This document shows positions 8,487-18,500 of a stretch of DNA of 64,000 nt, in pieces. The notes under the pieces were generated by a model. That model was not told the origin of the DNA and ran no database searches. It was given only the letters and a program-made list of their open reading frames with translations. Source of the DNA: JAKZVK01 sp965261065 (GTDB lineage Bacteria; Acidobacteriota; Terriglobia; Bryobacterales; UBA6623); contig OZ253444.1 of the NCBI GenBank assembly GCA_965261065.1, positions 2,480,001 through 2,544,000 of the forward strand, in the 5' to 3' direction. The translations under genes and the position numbers were made by a program. Numbering within the stretch: position 1 is the first letter of the stretch; each line of letters opens with the position of its first letter.

Positions 8487-9209
8487 TCAAGTCCGGCCGG
8501 CTGGGCCGTAGATAGGAACTATCACACCATAGAGAGCGCGAGCAGCGTCGGACGCCAGAAAGAGAATCGTGTCCGCCACCGCCGCCGGCTCAACCCACTT
8601 CGAGAAGTCGGCCTTGGGCATGGCCTCGCGGTTCTGCGGAGTGTCCATCGTCGTTGGCAGCACGCAGTGAACATGCACGCCGGAGTCCTTGACCTCTTCC
8701 GCCATCGCTTCGGTTAGCCGGATGACCCCGGCCTTGGCTGCGCTGTATCCGCCGGCGCGGGGCATGCCGGCGAGACCGTGCGGGCTGCCGACGTTGATCA
8801 CCGCGCCGCTTCGTTGCTTGATCATGTGGGGGACAATGGCTCGGGACGTGACGAGCGCGGTGAGCACGTTCAGCCTGAACAGGAGTAACCAGTCATCGGG
8901 GTCATCCTCGTGCACGAGCTTGCCCGCTTGAAAGCCGCCGACGGTATTCACGAGCGCGTCGATGCGTCCGAATCGTTGAAGGGTTTCGGCGACGAGGCCA
9001 CGGACGGAGTCTTCGCTGGCCAAGTCGACGGTGCCGGCCAGGTAGTGATCCGCGGAAGATGCCAGTTGCGGGTACGAGGCGTTCAGGCGCTCCTGGGAGC
9101 GATCGACGAGAACGGTCTTGGCGCCGGCTGCCTGGAAAGCGGCCCCCGCAACCCGGCCAAGGTTGCCGCTTGCACCGGTGATGATCGCCACCTTGCCTGA
9201 GAAATCCAT
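8487..9209 (-). CDS. Short-chain dehydrogenase/reductase
   Basis: A 240-residue classical SDR. The nucleotide-binding motif TGASGNLG is at residues 11-18, and the catalytic Ser (about 142), Tyr155 and Lys159 (YSAAK) are present. Asp36 at the end of the second strand favours NAD(H) over NADP(H). The substrate cannot be read from sequence; 3-oxoacyl or sugar-type substrates are typical. It is 15 bp from the PQQ-propeller gene upstream and is followed closely by the hypothetical gene, so the three probably form one minus-strand unit. Confidence 0.88.
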   Translation of the reverse strand: MDFSGKVAIITGASGNLGRVAGAAFQAAGAKTVLVDRSQERLNASYPQLASSADHYLAGTVDLASEDSVRGLVAETLQRFGRIDALVNTVGGFQAGKLVHEDDPDDWLLLFRLNVLTALVTSRAIVPHMIKQRSGAVINVGSPHGLAGMPRAGGYSAAKAGVIRLTEAMAEEVKDSGVHVHCVLPTTMDTPQNREAMPKADFSKWVEPAAVADTILFLASDAARALYGVIVPIYGPAGRT

Positions 9210-9224
9210 CGTCGCGTCTCCCTG

Positions 9225-10727
9225 TCACGGCCGGCCGGCGCGGTCTTCGAAGCAGTACAACGTGTTTCTGGTGCGGAGGTAAATGCGGTTGTCGACGATC
9301 GCGGGGGTGGCGTAGACCTCGTCCTCGAAGTCGTGGGAGGCGAGGATCTCCCACTGCCCACCGGCCTTGACCACGGTGGCTTTTCCCAACTGGCTGATCA
9401 TGTAGACCTTGCCATCGGCGCCGACGGGGGAGGAGTAGTATTTGTCGAGTGCTCCCTTCAAGCGGCCCTGCTTGAGGATCTTACCGGTCTTGGCGTCGAG
9501 CGTCGTGAGGATGCCGCCGTCTTTGACGAGATAGAGAACGCCCTCGTAGATCAGCGGCGACGGGACGTTGGGGAGGAATTTCTTGAGCCGCCACGCCACG
9601 TTGCCGGCGTCGGTCAGGTTGCCGCGGCCGCCGTGACGCACCGCCACCAGGCTGCTGCGTGACGTGCGGCGGATGCGGTGTAACTCCCAGTCCCGCGCGT
9701 CGACAAGCTGATCGTGGTCGAGGTCGATGAGGTAGAGGCGTCTCTTGGGCTCGACGATCTTCAGTTCCTCTTCGTTGATCTTGCCGTCGCCATCCTTGTC
9801 CGCCTTTTCGAGAACCTGCTCGAACGAAGGCATGTCCGCCGCGGGAACGGCCGTGCTGCCCTCCCAGGAGTTGGCGTAAATCATGCCGCCGTCGACGATC
9901 GGCGTGGACTTCGGCTGCCAGCCGCCTCCGTTGACCCACCAGAGCTTTTCACCCGTCTCGGCCGAATATGAGGCCAGGAAATAGGCGCTCGGTACGATGA
10001 CCTCGAGCGGCCCCTGCGCCGCCTGGTAGACCGCGGGCGTGACATAGGAACGGGTCGTCTCCGGGCGTTCGGTCCGCCAGCTCACCTTGCCCGTGCCCTT
10101 GTCGACCGCGAGCAAGTAAGGGTCGGTGTCACCGTCACAAACGAGAATCAGGCGATCGCCTGCCAGGATCGGCGAGGAGCCATGGCCGTTGACGTTGTTG
10201 AAAGGCCCCAGTGGCAGACGCCAGCGCTCGGTCCCGTCGAATCGGTAGGAAATCAGCCCGTAGTCCCCGAAAAAGACGTAGACGTTCTCGCCGTCGCTGA
10301 CGGCGCTGGGCGAGGCGGAGGAGTTCGTTGGCTGGTAGCGCTCCATGCGGGGCCGTGGCGCTTGCTTTTTCCACAGGATCTCTCCGTTGCCGCGATCGAC
10401 AGCGATCGTGTAGAGCTTGCCACCTTCGTCGATCACTTTCTCCCGGCCCGCGTCGGCGCGGGCGCCGCCCTCGGCTGCGGTGAGAAAGATGCGGTCGCCG
10501 CTAATCACGGGCGAAGAGTGCCCCCCGGGAAGCGCAGTCTTCCAAACGACGTTTTCGGGGCCGAAGTTCTCCGGCAGGCCGGCGGCTTCGGCAACGCCGC
10601 TGCCGTTAGGCCCACGGAAGCGGGGCCAGTCGGCGGCGCTGGCTGGCTTGTGGATCGAGCCGAGCGAGACGATTACGAGTGCTAGTGCGAAACGCGGGCG
10701 AGCGAGAATCCGGGGCTTCGGCGGCAT
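9225..10727 (-). CDS. Exported PQQ-binding-like beta-propeller protein with EF-hands
   Basis: The 500-residue product begins with a Sec signal peptide (MPPKPRILARPRFALALV..., cleavage after PASA), followed immediately by DWPRFRGPNGSG, the hallmark of exported outer-membrane-assembly/PQQ-like propellers common in Acidobacteriota and Planctomycetota. Repeated blades contain GDRIFLT, GENVYVFFGD and GDRLILVCDG. Around residue 300 an insertion carries two EF-hand-like loops, DKDGDGKINEEE and a second DLDHDQLVDARDWE, suggesting calcium binding. True PQQ dehydrogenase ligands are not evident, so a structural or binding role is as likely as catalysis. An upstream in-frame extension to 11000 is rejected because the signal peptide marks the start. 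Confidence 0.85.
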   Translation of the reverse strand: MPPKPRILARPRFALALVIVSLGSIHKPASAADWPRFRGPNGSGVAEAAGLPENFGPENVVWKTALPGGHSSPVISGDRIFLTAAEGGARADAGREKVIDEGGKLYTIAVDRGNGEILWKKQAPRPRMERYQPTNSSASPSAVSDGENVYVFFGDYGLISYRFDGTERWRLPLGPFNNVNGHGSSPILAGDRLILVCDGDTDPYLLAVDKGTGKVSWRTERPETTRSYVTPAVYQAAQGPLEVIVPSAYFLASYSAETGEKLWWVNGGGWQPKSTPIVDGGMIYANSWEGSTAVPAADMPSFEQVLEKADKDGDGKINEEELKIVEPKRRLYLIDLDHDQLVDARDWELHRIRRTSRSSLVAVRHGGRGNLTDAGNVAWRLKKFLPNVPSPLIYEGVLYLVKDGGILTTLDAKTGKILKQGRLKGALDKYYSSPVGADGKVYMISQLGKATVVKAGGQWEILASHDFEDEVYATPAIVDNRIYLRTRNTLYCFEDRAGRP

Positions 10728-11092
10728 TGTCTGCGAGTGTAGCTCTGACGTTCGGTGTGCCGCAATGTGGCCTCCGTGCCCCAAGCCCTGCGATTCTGAG
10801 AATGAATCGTCATCTGAAGCACCTGTCAAGGTAAAGGTCCGCGCTAAGGTGTGGCGTAAGGCCCCAGCCTTGCCGAGTCTCGATTCTTCGGGACTCAGGA
10901 TAGCAAGTGACCGAGCAGCACCTGTTGATTGGGAACCTGAAAACCTAGGAATCGGCTCTCGGCAAGCCTGGAGGCTTACGCTACATGTCTGGAGCCTCAC
11001 ACCACAAACCCGGGCCTCAGATCCCTAGCTCGGCCTTGGATTTGACGAGTGCTTTCATGGATGGTGAACGTCGTTTCGTTGCCGGCCCACCG
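10728..11092. other. Intergenic gap
   Basis: About 365 bp between the PQQ-propeller start and the end of the dioxygenase gene. It must hold the promoter of the minus-strand propeller-SDR unit. No RNA gene, repeat or strong hairpin was seen. Confidence 0.4.
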
Positions 11093-11950
11093 TCAGCCCC
11101 GCGACCAACGGCTCGGGTCGATGCCAGGCGCCTCGTATCGCATGTTGGCGGGCTTGTTGCCGACATCGATGTCGACGCGGCGCATGTTGCGGTCACCTAG
11201 GTACTTCCGCACCGGCGGCGGCTGCTTGGCCACCTCGTCACGGGCCCAATCTTCCACCTCGGCCAGCGGTCCTGCCCAGGCCGGACGGTAAGCCAACGCG
11301 AGCATCTCGCGGGCTCGGTCGCCGCGATTCGGATAGTTGCCGTGAAAAACCTTGTAGTTGATCAATACCGCCGAGCCGGCTTTAGCCGTAACCATCACCT
11401 CTTCCGGGTGGCCTTGGTAGCGGTGGTAGGGGTTGCCATCGGAATGCATCGAGAGGTGCGAGTGCGGAATGACGCGAAACGGCGACACCTCGCGCGTCAA
11501 GTCATCGAGATAGTAGAGCACGCGCACCATCACCGGGCAGGTATGCTTGGCACCGAAGATCGTCGAGCCGTAAGGCTGCCCGTCGGTATGGAAGCTCACG
11601 CCCGGATGGCCGGGCTCCGACCGGGCGTAGTCGTAGCTCATCAGGATCAACTCGTCACCGAAGGCCTTCTCGAGAAACTCGACCGCCGGCCGGTTGGCGA
11701 TCAATTCTGTGATCGGGCCGCCACGGAACTGCACGCCCGGACAGCCGCGTTGGTGCGGGCTGTAATCGACGGCACGGGTCGGGAGCTGCGCCGTCTCCTG
11801 CTTGAGGCGCACGACCTGGTCCGCGTCCAGCAAGCCGGGCAAAACGAGGTAGCCCTCGAGCTCGAGTTGCATGACTCGTTCCCCGAAAGTGAGCAGCGAC
11901 CAATCACGGTCGTCGAGAGTAGGTGTGGTTGTCGGTCTTGGGGTCCTCAT
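11093..11950 (-). CDS. Phytanoyl-CoA dioxygenase (PhyH) family protein
   Basis: The 285-residue protein is a Fe(II)/2-oxoglutarate dioxygenase of the PhyH type. The facial triad is visible: His121 and Asp123 in VSFHTDGQ and His203 in KVFHGNYPN, with an Arg further on (GDRAREM) suited to binding 2-oxoglutarate. The opening segment LELEGYLVLPGLLDADQV is the typical 'G-[YF]-x-x-x-x-x-x-L' start of the fold. ATG 11950 (MRTPRPTTT) is chosen; an in-frame ATG at 12004 would add an unconvincing 18-residue leader. Substrate unknown. It stands alone between the propeller and porin genes. Confidence 0.85.
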   Translation of the reverse strand: MRTPRPTTTPTLDDRDWSLLTFGERVMQLELEGYLVLPGLLDADQVVRLKQETAQLPTRAVDYSPHQRGCPGVQFRGGPITELIANRPAVEFLEKAFGDELILMSYDYARSEPGHPGVSFHTDGQPYGSTIFGAKHTCPVMVRVLYYLDDLTREVSPFRVIPHSHLSMHSDGNPYHRYQGHPEEVMVTAKAGSAVLINYKVFHGNYPNRGDRAREMLALAYRPAWAGPLAEVEDWARDEVAKQPPPVRKYLGDRNMRRVDIDVGNKPANMRYEAPGIDPSRWSRG

Positions 11951-12089
11951 GGTGGGCCGCCGAGTCAGCGAGGCGGATTGCTCTCGCTGCTCGTTCCAAT
12001 CCAATTAGACAACAAGCGCCGATCAGACAACAAGCAACCCTACTCGCGCTAGACGCGTTGCTGGTCCATGTCTGCCGGGGTCGGCGTGA

Positions 12090-13715
12090 TTAGAAGTCGA
12101 CCTGGAAGCGCGTCTGGAGGATGTTGGTCTTGCCGATGTCGGTGCGATCGGCCAAGACGTAATTCCACATCAGCCGCATGTTGGGATTCAAGTACCAGTT
12201 GAGGCCGAGCGTAAGGTCCTGCAGTTTGCCTCCGACGATGAACTGATCATTCAGGTTGAGCCGCGAATAGCGCGCGGCAATTTCCCAAGCACCGATGCCC
12301 CGGTCGTTCTTCATTCCAAAGGCTTCGAGCGGTTTGATGCGATCGAAAGCGCCCGACGCCGTGTTGTAGGGGCGGTGCTCGCCGGTCAAGAAGTAGCTAC
12401 CTTGGGCGTAGAACGACGAGAAGTTCAGGCGGCTGCCAGCCGGGATCGGGTCGGCGAGAGCATGTGTGTACTCCGACTGGAAGGAAGCGGAGCCGAGTAC
12501 GACGGCCGCTTCCACGCCGATCAGGTCAAGCGTTTTGGCCGGGAAGAAGCCCGTATTCACGAAACGCGGGGCTATGTGCGCCTCGGGCCTTTGTCGAAAG
12601 CGGAGGGTCGACAGAGTGGGCTTGCGATGACTGTATGCCAGCCCTAGGTGGGGCACCTTGCGGCCGTCCTCCTCGAGCCAAGGCCGACCGCTCAGGCGGG
12701 TGGTGACGGCGTACTTGCCATCCCCGACAGCGGCGCCAAAGTCACCGGTGTCTCGATAGACCCCTAGGTCCCAGGCAAGACGCTTGTCGAACCCTTCCTT
12801 GTGCATCAGCAGGCCCGTGTTGCGGCTGGGAGCAAAGACATTGCCCAGCGACCGCTCCATGAACGTGATGTACTTGCTGCTGGTTTGCTCTTCGAGGCTG
12901 AAGGGTTCCTTGCGGTGGCCGACGATCACGTCCCCGAAAATCGGCACCTTGTTGAAGCCGAGGTACATATCTTTCAGGGCCGCGTCGCCGCCGGCGAAGT
13001 CCCACTGGGCCTTGAAATGGACACGATCGTGGAGCTGACCCTGGAAGTAAAGTCGAGTGCGCCGGAACTCGGTACCGTCCGAGATTCCTCCAATCTCATT
13101 CTTGGTGGCGTCATCGGGCATGAAGAACGCCCAATCGTTTATCACGCGGCCGCCGATCCTGAACCGCACGGACTTGTCGGGCGTATCGAAGCGCAGACCG
13201 TTATTCCAGTAAACCTTGAACTCGTTGGGATCAGGTGCCGGGGCAGACTGAGCGGCAGCTTGGGTCTCCTTCACGGCCTTGGCTTCCGCCGGGGCCTTGG
13301 CTTGCAATGGCGGGGCTGAGGGAAGATCTGAGGACGCAGTGATGGCGAGTGAGGCCGCAGCTTCAGCCGGAGAAACCGGGTCAGGCACCGGAGCGGCCGC
13401 AAGCGCCGCGGCGGGTCCCGATCCGCTCCAGGAAGCCCGCGTGAGGGTCGGCGCTCCCTGCCGCAACTCCTCTACGTCCTCGCTGAGACGCATCAGCAGG
13501 AGGCCCTGAGCCTCTAGCAGCCGGCGCTGTTCCTCGATCTGCTGCTGCTGGCGCTCGACCAACTCGGCGAGTTGAGTGACCTCGTTGGCAAGGGGCGAGC
13601 TTCGTACTTCCGAGCTTGCTTCCTGGGCGCCCCAGAGCGCTGTGCCGGCGCTAAGACCGGAAGCAAGAGTGACGAATGCGATGCGTCGCGGAAGAGAGTG
13701 GTGCGCTGATTTCAT
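12090..13715 (-). CDS. Phosphate-selective porin O/P-type outer-membrane protein
   Basis: The 541-residue protein has a signal peptide (MKSAHHSLPRRIAFVTLA..., cleavage after LWGA), then a coiled-coil of about 45 residues rich in Glu and Gln (VERQQQQIEEQRRLLEAQG), a Pro/Ala linker, and a beta-barrel with the OprO/OprP pattern (GLRFDTPDKSVRFRIGGRV, HFKAQWDFA, IVGHRKEPFSLEEQTS). It ends in the aromatic residue expected for BAM-inserted barrels (...FQVDF). The coiled coil probably trimerises the porin or binds peptidoglycan. A Pho-box-like array lies 50-90 bp upstream, which fits phosphate-starvation induction. Confidence 0.88.
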   Translation of the reverse strand: MKSAHHSLPRRIAFVTLASGLSAGTALWGAQEASSEVRSSPLANEVTQLAELVERQQQQIEEQRRLLEAQGLLLMRLSEDVEELRQGAPTLTRASWSGSGPAAALAAAPVPDPVSPAEAAASLAITASSDLPSAPPLQAKAPAEAKAVKETQAAAQSAPAPDPNEFKVYWNNGLRFDTPDKSVRFRIGGRVINDWAFFMPDDATKNEIGGISDGTEFRRTRLYFQGQLHDRVHFKAQWDFAGGDAALKDMYLGFNKVPIFGDVIVGHRKEPFSLEEQTSSKYITFMERSLGNVFAPSRNTGLLMHKEGFDKRLAWDLGVYRDTGDFGAAVGDGKYAVTTRLSGRPWLEEDGRKVPHLGLAYSHRKPTLSTLRFRQRPEAHIAPRFVNTGFFPAKTLDLIGVEAAVVLGSASFQSEYTHALADPIPAGSRLNFSSFYAQGSYFLTGEHRPYNTASGAFDRIKPLEAFGMKNDRGIGAWEIAARYSRLNLNDQFIVGGKLQDLTLGLNWYLNPNMRLMWNYVLADRTDIGKTNILQTRFQVDF

Positions 13716-13766
13716 ACGGTCATCATAACCGGGGCGGGCGGGCGTAACGTTCGTGTTACGAACCAA

Positions 13767-13806
13767 TTAAAGGAAGATTAACAGGGCCTTAACCGGTGCT
13801 TAACAG
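13767..13806 (-). promoter_or_regulatory. Four-repeat Pho-box-like operator upstream of the porin
   Basis: On the plus strand TTAA begins at 13767, 13778, 13789 and 13800, exactly 11 bp apart. The heptamers read TTAAAGG, TTAACAG, TTAACCG and TTAACAG. An 11-bp period of TTAACA-like units is the architecture of PhoB/PhoP boxes, and the downstream gene is a phosphate-type porin. No -10 box was assigned. Confidence 0.65.
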
Positions 13807-13980
13807 ACGGGTGGCTATGCTGAGGTTGGGATCGTCTACAGCCTCCACACAGCCATGAAAAGGGGGGACGAGGCGGCCTTCCGCGGGACGATTACTCCCG
13901 CGACAAAACGATGGAGAAAAAACTCGGCAGCGACCGGTCTCAGCCTGAGGGCAGCCGTTCTGCCGCGGCAAGAACAAACA

Positions 13981-14189
13981 TGAGAATCACCACGATCCTG
14001 ACCTGTCTGACAACGGTTGCTTTGCTGGTTGCTGCCTCTTGCGGGGGCGGGGGCGGCGGCGAAACGGGCGACATCATTTCGATTGACGGTTGGGCCACTC
14101 ATGGTGTTCTGTTGAGACACGCTACTTTGGTACGGCGCGCTCGCGAAGGTGTTCGGGCAACGACGGTCCGCGGCCGCCCACGTAGTTGA
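13981..14189 (+). CDS. Possible small lipoprotein
   Basis: An ATG at 13981 opens a 69-residue frame with a good lipoprotein signal (MRITTILTCLTTVALLVAAS followed by Cys and a run of six Gly). After about residue 40 it turns into Arg/Val-rich sequence that overlaps the 3' end of the PIG-L gene on the other strand, so the gene is probably truncated or its 3' end is not genuine. Its promoter would face away from the porin. Kept with low confidence because of the convincing signal peptide. Confidence 0.35.
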
Positions 14190-15054
14190 ACTCTTCGCCG
14201 TATGCGAAGCCGTGCTTGGCGCCGATCGTCGCCGCCAACTCCTCGACGTACGCACGGACGAGCTTGCGTACCGCGAGATCGTCGAGCGGCGTGAGCAGCG
14301 AGGTCGGTCGTCCGGCGGCCGTGAGGCGGTCTTTCACCGTCTGTGCGTAGACGCGGTTGCGGGTTCTCAGCAACTCGATGACGTTAACCTTCTGCTCGAT
14401 TGTCGAGCTGATGTCGATCGTCATCATCTTGGCGCGGCCTTCTCCGCCCTCCCCGGGACGGTAGGGACGCGACATGGCGTAGAAGTAAACCTCGGGCGCG
14501 CCGTGCCCACTGAGCCCGATGCGCGCCAACTCGGGCGCGAACGTGCCGCCGCCGCTGTAACCCCACGACTCCTCGGCGAGACGGCCGAGGAAGTATTGAT
14601 CGCTGTCCTGTTGGTAGTGCACGTAGGGGTCGGGGATGAAGAGCTTTTGTGGCTTGAAGTGACGGATCAGCCCGAAGAGCTGCTTACGCATCTCGCTGCT
14701 CGAGACGTAGCCGAACTCGCCGCTCTTGTGTCCCATATAGACGGTGTCGTTGACGCCGAGCAGCTTGGCGGCGCCCTTGCCTTCCTCGACGTTTGCCAGC
14801 CGCGCCTGGGCGGGGCTGAGGCCGTGCGTGATTTTCTCGTCATTGCCGAACTGCGCGACGTTGATGGTGTAGCCCTCTTGGACGAGCTTCGCAAGGGTGC
14901 CGCCGGCGCCGAACATGTAATCACCCGACGAGGCGGTGACGACCAGGACGTTCTTGGCGTCGTCGGCCTGGGCCGGGGCCGGCAAGAGAGCGAGGCAGAG
15001 GAGAAGCAAGATCAGCGCGGGTGTTCGGCTTCGTTTCGACCCCGCGCCGAGCAC
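14122..15054 (-). CDS. Exported PIG-L (LmbE)-like protein with altered metal motif
   Basis: The 310-residue protein has a signal peptide (ALILLLLCLALLPAPAQA) and the PIG-L/LmbE fold: an early VLVVTASSGDYMFGAGGTLA, then FIPDPYVHYQQDSDQ (a His-Asp region typical of the third metal ligand) and FYAMSRPYRPG. Where family members have AHPDDE, this one has ASSGDY, so the first metal-binding His and the catalytic Asp are missing while one Asp remains. GTG at 15054 is preferred because it places the signal peptide near the N-terminus; the frame stays open to 15207. It may be a binding protein, a use of different ligands, or an inactive deacetylase. It stands alone. Confidence 0.75.
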   Translation of the reverse strand: MLGAGSKRSRTPALILLLLCLALLPAPAQADDAKNVLVVTASSGDYMFGAGGTLAKLVQEGYTINVAQFGNDEKITHGLSPAQARLANVEEGKGAAKLLGVNDTVYMGHKSGEFGYVSSSEMRKQLFGLIRHFKPQKLFIPDPYVHYQQDSDQYFLGRLAEESWGYSGGGTFAPELARIGLSGHGAPEVYFYAMSRPYRPGEGGEGRAKMMTIDISSTIEQKVNVIELLRTRNRVYAQTVKDRLTAAGRPTSLLTPLDDLAVRKLVRAYVEELAATIGAKHGFAYGEEFNYVGGRGPSLPEHLRERAVPK

Positions 15055-15416
15055 GGAGTAAGAGCGGGGCCCCGGGCTGGGGCAGGATTTGGCAGGATTT
15101 GGCGCGATATGGCGCGTTTCTGCGGAGAGCCGCACCCTGGGTGTGACCAGAATGCGACTGCGGGCGCTGAGAAGGGCGTCATTCGAGCAGTTGAAGGCTG
15201 TTGTCAACGTGTTGCCTCGCTCCTAGTATACGGCCCGGTTGTGAGCCCGGCTGGGCAGCTGGGAGGCAAGTGATTGATAGGACAGGAGAAAACTCTCTCG
15301 AGAATCCGTGACTCCGATGAGGCCCCGAGCCCTGGCGTCGGATGAACCGTAGTACAAGTCTCCGGCGAAAGGCTGTATCGCCCCTTTCAGGGATTCACGA
15401 GATTAATCGCCATCTA

Positions 15417-15436
15417 CCCACGGCTGAAGCCGTGGG
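15417..15436. repeat. Short palindromic repeat
   Basis: The 20 bases CCCACGGCTGAAGCCGTGGG form a 9-bp-arm hairpin. This sequence motif (with the flanking 'ctac...gct') is of a kind found scattered in many genomes as an intergenic repeat. It is the only copy in the window. Confidence 0.5.
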
Positions 15437-15483
15437 CTATTATCTCTCGGCCCCACTGGGGCGTAACCCGGGGAGCGAAAGAA

Positions 15484-15509
15484 AAGGGCCGGCCCGAAGG
15501 CCGGCCCTT
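15484..15509 (-). terminator. Rho-independent terminator of the TonB receptor gene
   Basis: A perfect 11-bp stem (AAGGGCCGGCC with loop TTCG on the minus strand) is followed, in the minus-strand direction, by TTTTCTTT. It lies 24 bp beyond the receptor stop codon. Confidence 0.85.
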
Positions 15510-15532
15510 GGTTGAAGGTTGATATCGAGCGG

Positions 15533-18500
15533 CTAGAACTGGAGCTTCAAGCCGAACTGAATGATGCGCATGTCCTGGCGAGTGCCGCGAATCTCCCCAA
15601 CTCGAGATCCGTCCGGCGTGATCACATCCGAAGAGGAATACGACAGCCCGGTAGGTTGACGGAAGTACGGTGTATTCAGCGCGTTGTAGTACTCAGAGCG
15701 GAACTGTAGATTGAACGTTTCCGTGAGCCGGAAGTTCTTGAAGAGTCCGAAATCGACTCTCCTTTGTCCAGGTGAGTCCAACACTTGATAGCCCAAGGTG
15801 CCGAAGCGACACAGATCCATCCGCTCCGGAATCCGGCACGTGACGCGCTGGAAGGCCTCCGGGCGGTACCACAACTTCCGGTTCTGACCATCGAATCGCG
15901 GCTCGCCCACGAGGTCCGGCCGCGGGCTCTCCTCACGAACATTCAAGTCATCCCGGCTGCCGGTTAGGCGGTAGGGGAAGCCGGTGCGCAACGACACGAT
16001 CCCGTTCGACTGCCAGCCGCCGACGATGTGCTTCAGCGCTCCCGGCAGGTTGCTCCCCGGCATGTCCCAGACGAAGTTCGCGACCATGTAGTGCCGCTGG
16101 TCAAACACTAGCCGGCCACGATCACAGTGGCGGCAGAGCCGCGGTTGCTGAATATTCGCACCCTGGTTGCCGCCCGCTTCGCCGTCGCCGTGCGTTTTCG
16201 AGTAGGTGTAGGCGACGCCAAAGGTGATACCGGCCGAGTAACGCTTCTTCAGCTCCATCTGCAAGCCGTGATGGAAGGCGTTCTGGTAAGTATCCAGGTA
16301 GCGGACGGTGGAGAGGTTTTGCACTCCAAGCTCCGGCGTGGCCGGGTCGTAGAAACGCGGGAATGGCCGATTCGCTTGGATGTTGCTGTCGGCCGACGGC
16401 GCGGGTGAGTTCCAGTTCCGCATACTGTTGCCGACGTGGCGCATCGCGTGGCCCACATAGCCAACGGTCAACTGCGTGTTATACCCCAGATCCCGCTGGA
16501 TGTCGAAGCTCCACTTCCACATGTCGCCATCCTTCGTTTCCGGGTTGACCGCCACTGTGTTGACGGGGTTCCCGAGGTTGCTGGGAAGTGCGCCGCCGAC
16601 GTTGTCCAGGAACGGGTCGTCGAGAGTGATCGCCGCATCGTTGTTTCGGAACCGCCGCGTTCGCACGGTGTGTTGGGTGCCGTCCAGGCCGGTGAGCATC
16701 AGCGTCTGTGCTACGTCCACGGCCTGGATGAACTCGGTCGCAGCGGCCAACGGGGGATTCAGGTTCAGAATCGACCAGTTGTTCCAGTGCATGAGGTTGT
16801 CGAAATAACCCGCGCCGACTCGCACCACCCACTTCTCCGATGGCCGATAGGCGATACCCAGCCGCGGCATGAAGAAGCGAACGTCCTGGTGGAACAGCTT
16901 GACGCCCCCGCCCGGACCCACGGCCGGCGGTCCCATGGTGGGGATGTCGATTCCCGTTTCCGGATCGATAAACCCGCCGTTGCCGACGGCCGTGCCCGGC
17001 GCATGGTTCTCATTCGGGAACAGGACCGTCCGCAAGAAACCAAGACGGTCGCGGATGTTCCCATCGTAGTCAAACCGGAAGCCCATGTTGATGGTCAGCC
17101 GGGGGCTAAACTTCCAGTCATCCTGGATGTAGTAACCCTGGCGGATGGCAACCGGGCTGGTGATGGCGACCCCTTCGGGCGTCTCCGTCGAGGAGGGAAT
17201 ACCCATCAGGAACGAGGCATGGTTGAGGCCCGTCTCGTTACCGCCCCAACGTACCCGGCCGCGGCCCAGGTTCGCCGCCCCGTCGTGCATCGTCAGCCGG
17301 TAGACCTCCCCGCCCATCTTCAGGTTGTGAGAACCCTTGATGATCGACAGATGGTTGCCGATCTGTTGGTTGTTGGGGTTATTGTACTCACGGCCGTCGT
17401 TGATGTTGTAGAGACTCAGGTTGGGATAGCCGTGCTCGTCGGTGTCAAGCTGGCGCCCCGAGCCCGCCACGATGTGGAACGGCCCGATGCCAAGACCCGG
17501 CATGCTGAAGCTGTCGTCACCGGCGCGGGGACTCTTGCTACCCCGGCTAAACTGTTGAAAGCCAAACCGGAACTCGTTGATCATGTTCTGGCTGAACGTA
17601 TGGATCCACTGCGTGGCGACGTTGTAGGTGTCCGCCTCCCGGAAGGTGATGAAATTCGGGTTCAAGGTAGGTCTCTCTTCGTTGACTATCGAGACGGCAA
17701 GCCGTCCAAAGATGCGATCCTTGTCGCTGAAGTGGTGGTCAACCTTCGTGAAGTACTGATCAACATCCAAAGGCCTGACGATGCCCTGGCGACGCGTGAA
17801 ATCCAACGGGTCTGGCTGACGGAAGTCGGCACGGGACACGAGCGGCAAGATGTTGTCCCGAATTCCGGGGTGGATGCGGCTCGACGGGATGACGTTATTG
17901 GGGAACGGCTCGCCCGTGAAGGGATCGTAAATCACAATCGGCGCGCGGAGGCGCCCGCCGGTCCGAATGGAGCCCGGTAACAGTTCCGAGAAGTCTCCCC
18001 CCCGGAACGAATCGTGAGGAAAGAAGCCTTCCGACACACTCTTGGATCGCTCGCGCCGTGCTTCCCAGTCAAACATCCAGAACGTCTTGTTCTTGATGAT
18101 CGGTCCGCTCACAACGAAACCGAAGGTGTTGCGGATACGCTGGTTGGCCTCTCTTTGCTCGTCGGCCGCCCGCTCGAAGTTCAAGAAGTAGGGCTCTGCG
18201 TCTAAGGCGTTGTTGCGCAGGAAATGGAAGAGCGTCCCGTGCAATTCGTTGGTGCCGCTCTTGAGCGTGATGTTGGTGACGGCGCCACCGCCGAAGCCTA
18301 CTTCGGCTGAGAAGGAACTCGTCTGCAGCTTGAACTCCTCGATTGCTTCGATCGAGGGCACAAAAGGCGTGACCGAGCGGCGTACGTCGGCCGTATCGGT
18401 GCCGTCGAGGGTGACCACTTGGTGAAGCTCGCGCACGCCATTGGCGCTCACCGAATAGCTGCCTTCGGGGATGTAGCCGCCGTCACCGCGGTTCATGCCA

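Noticed and set aside
16436..17980. A 514-codon plus-strand frame inside the TonB receptor gene
   Set aside because: It is antisense to a well-recognised receptor and has biased Arg/Val/Asp composition typical of a shadow frame.
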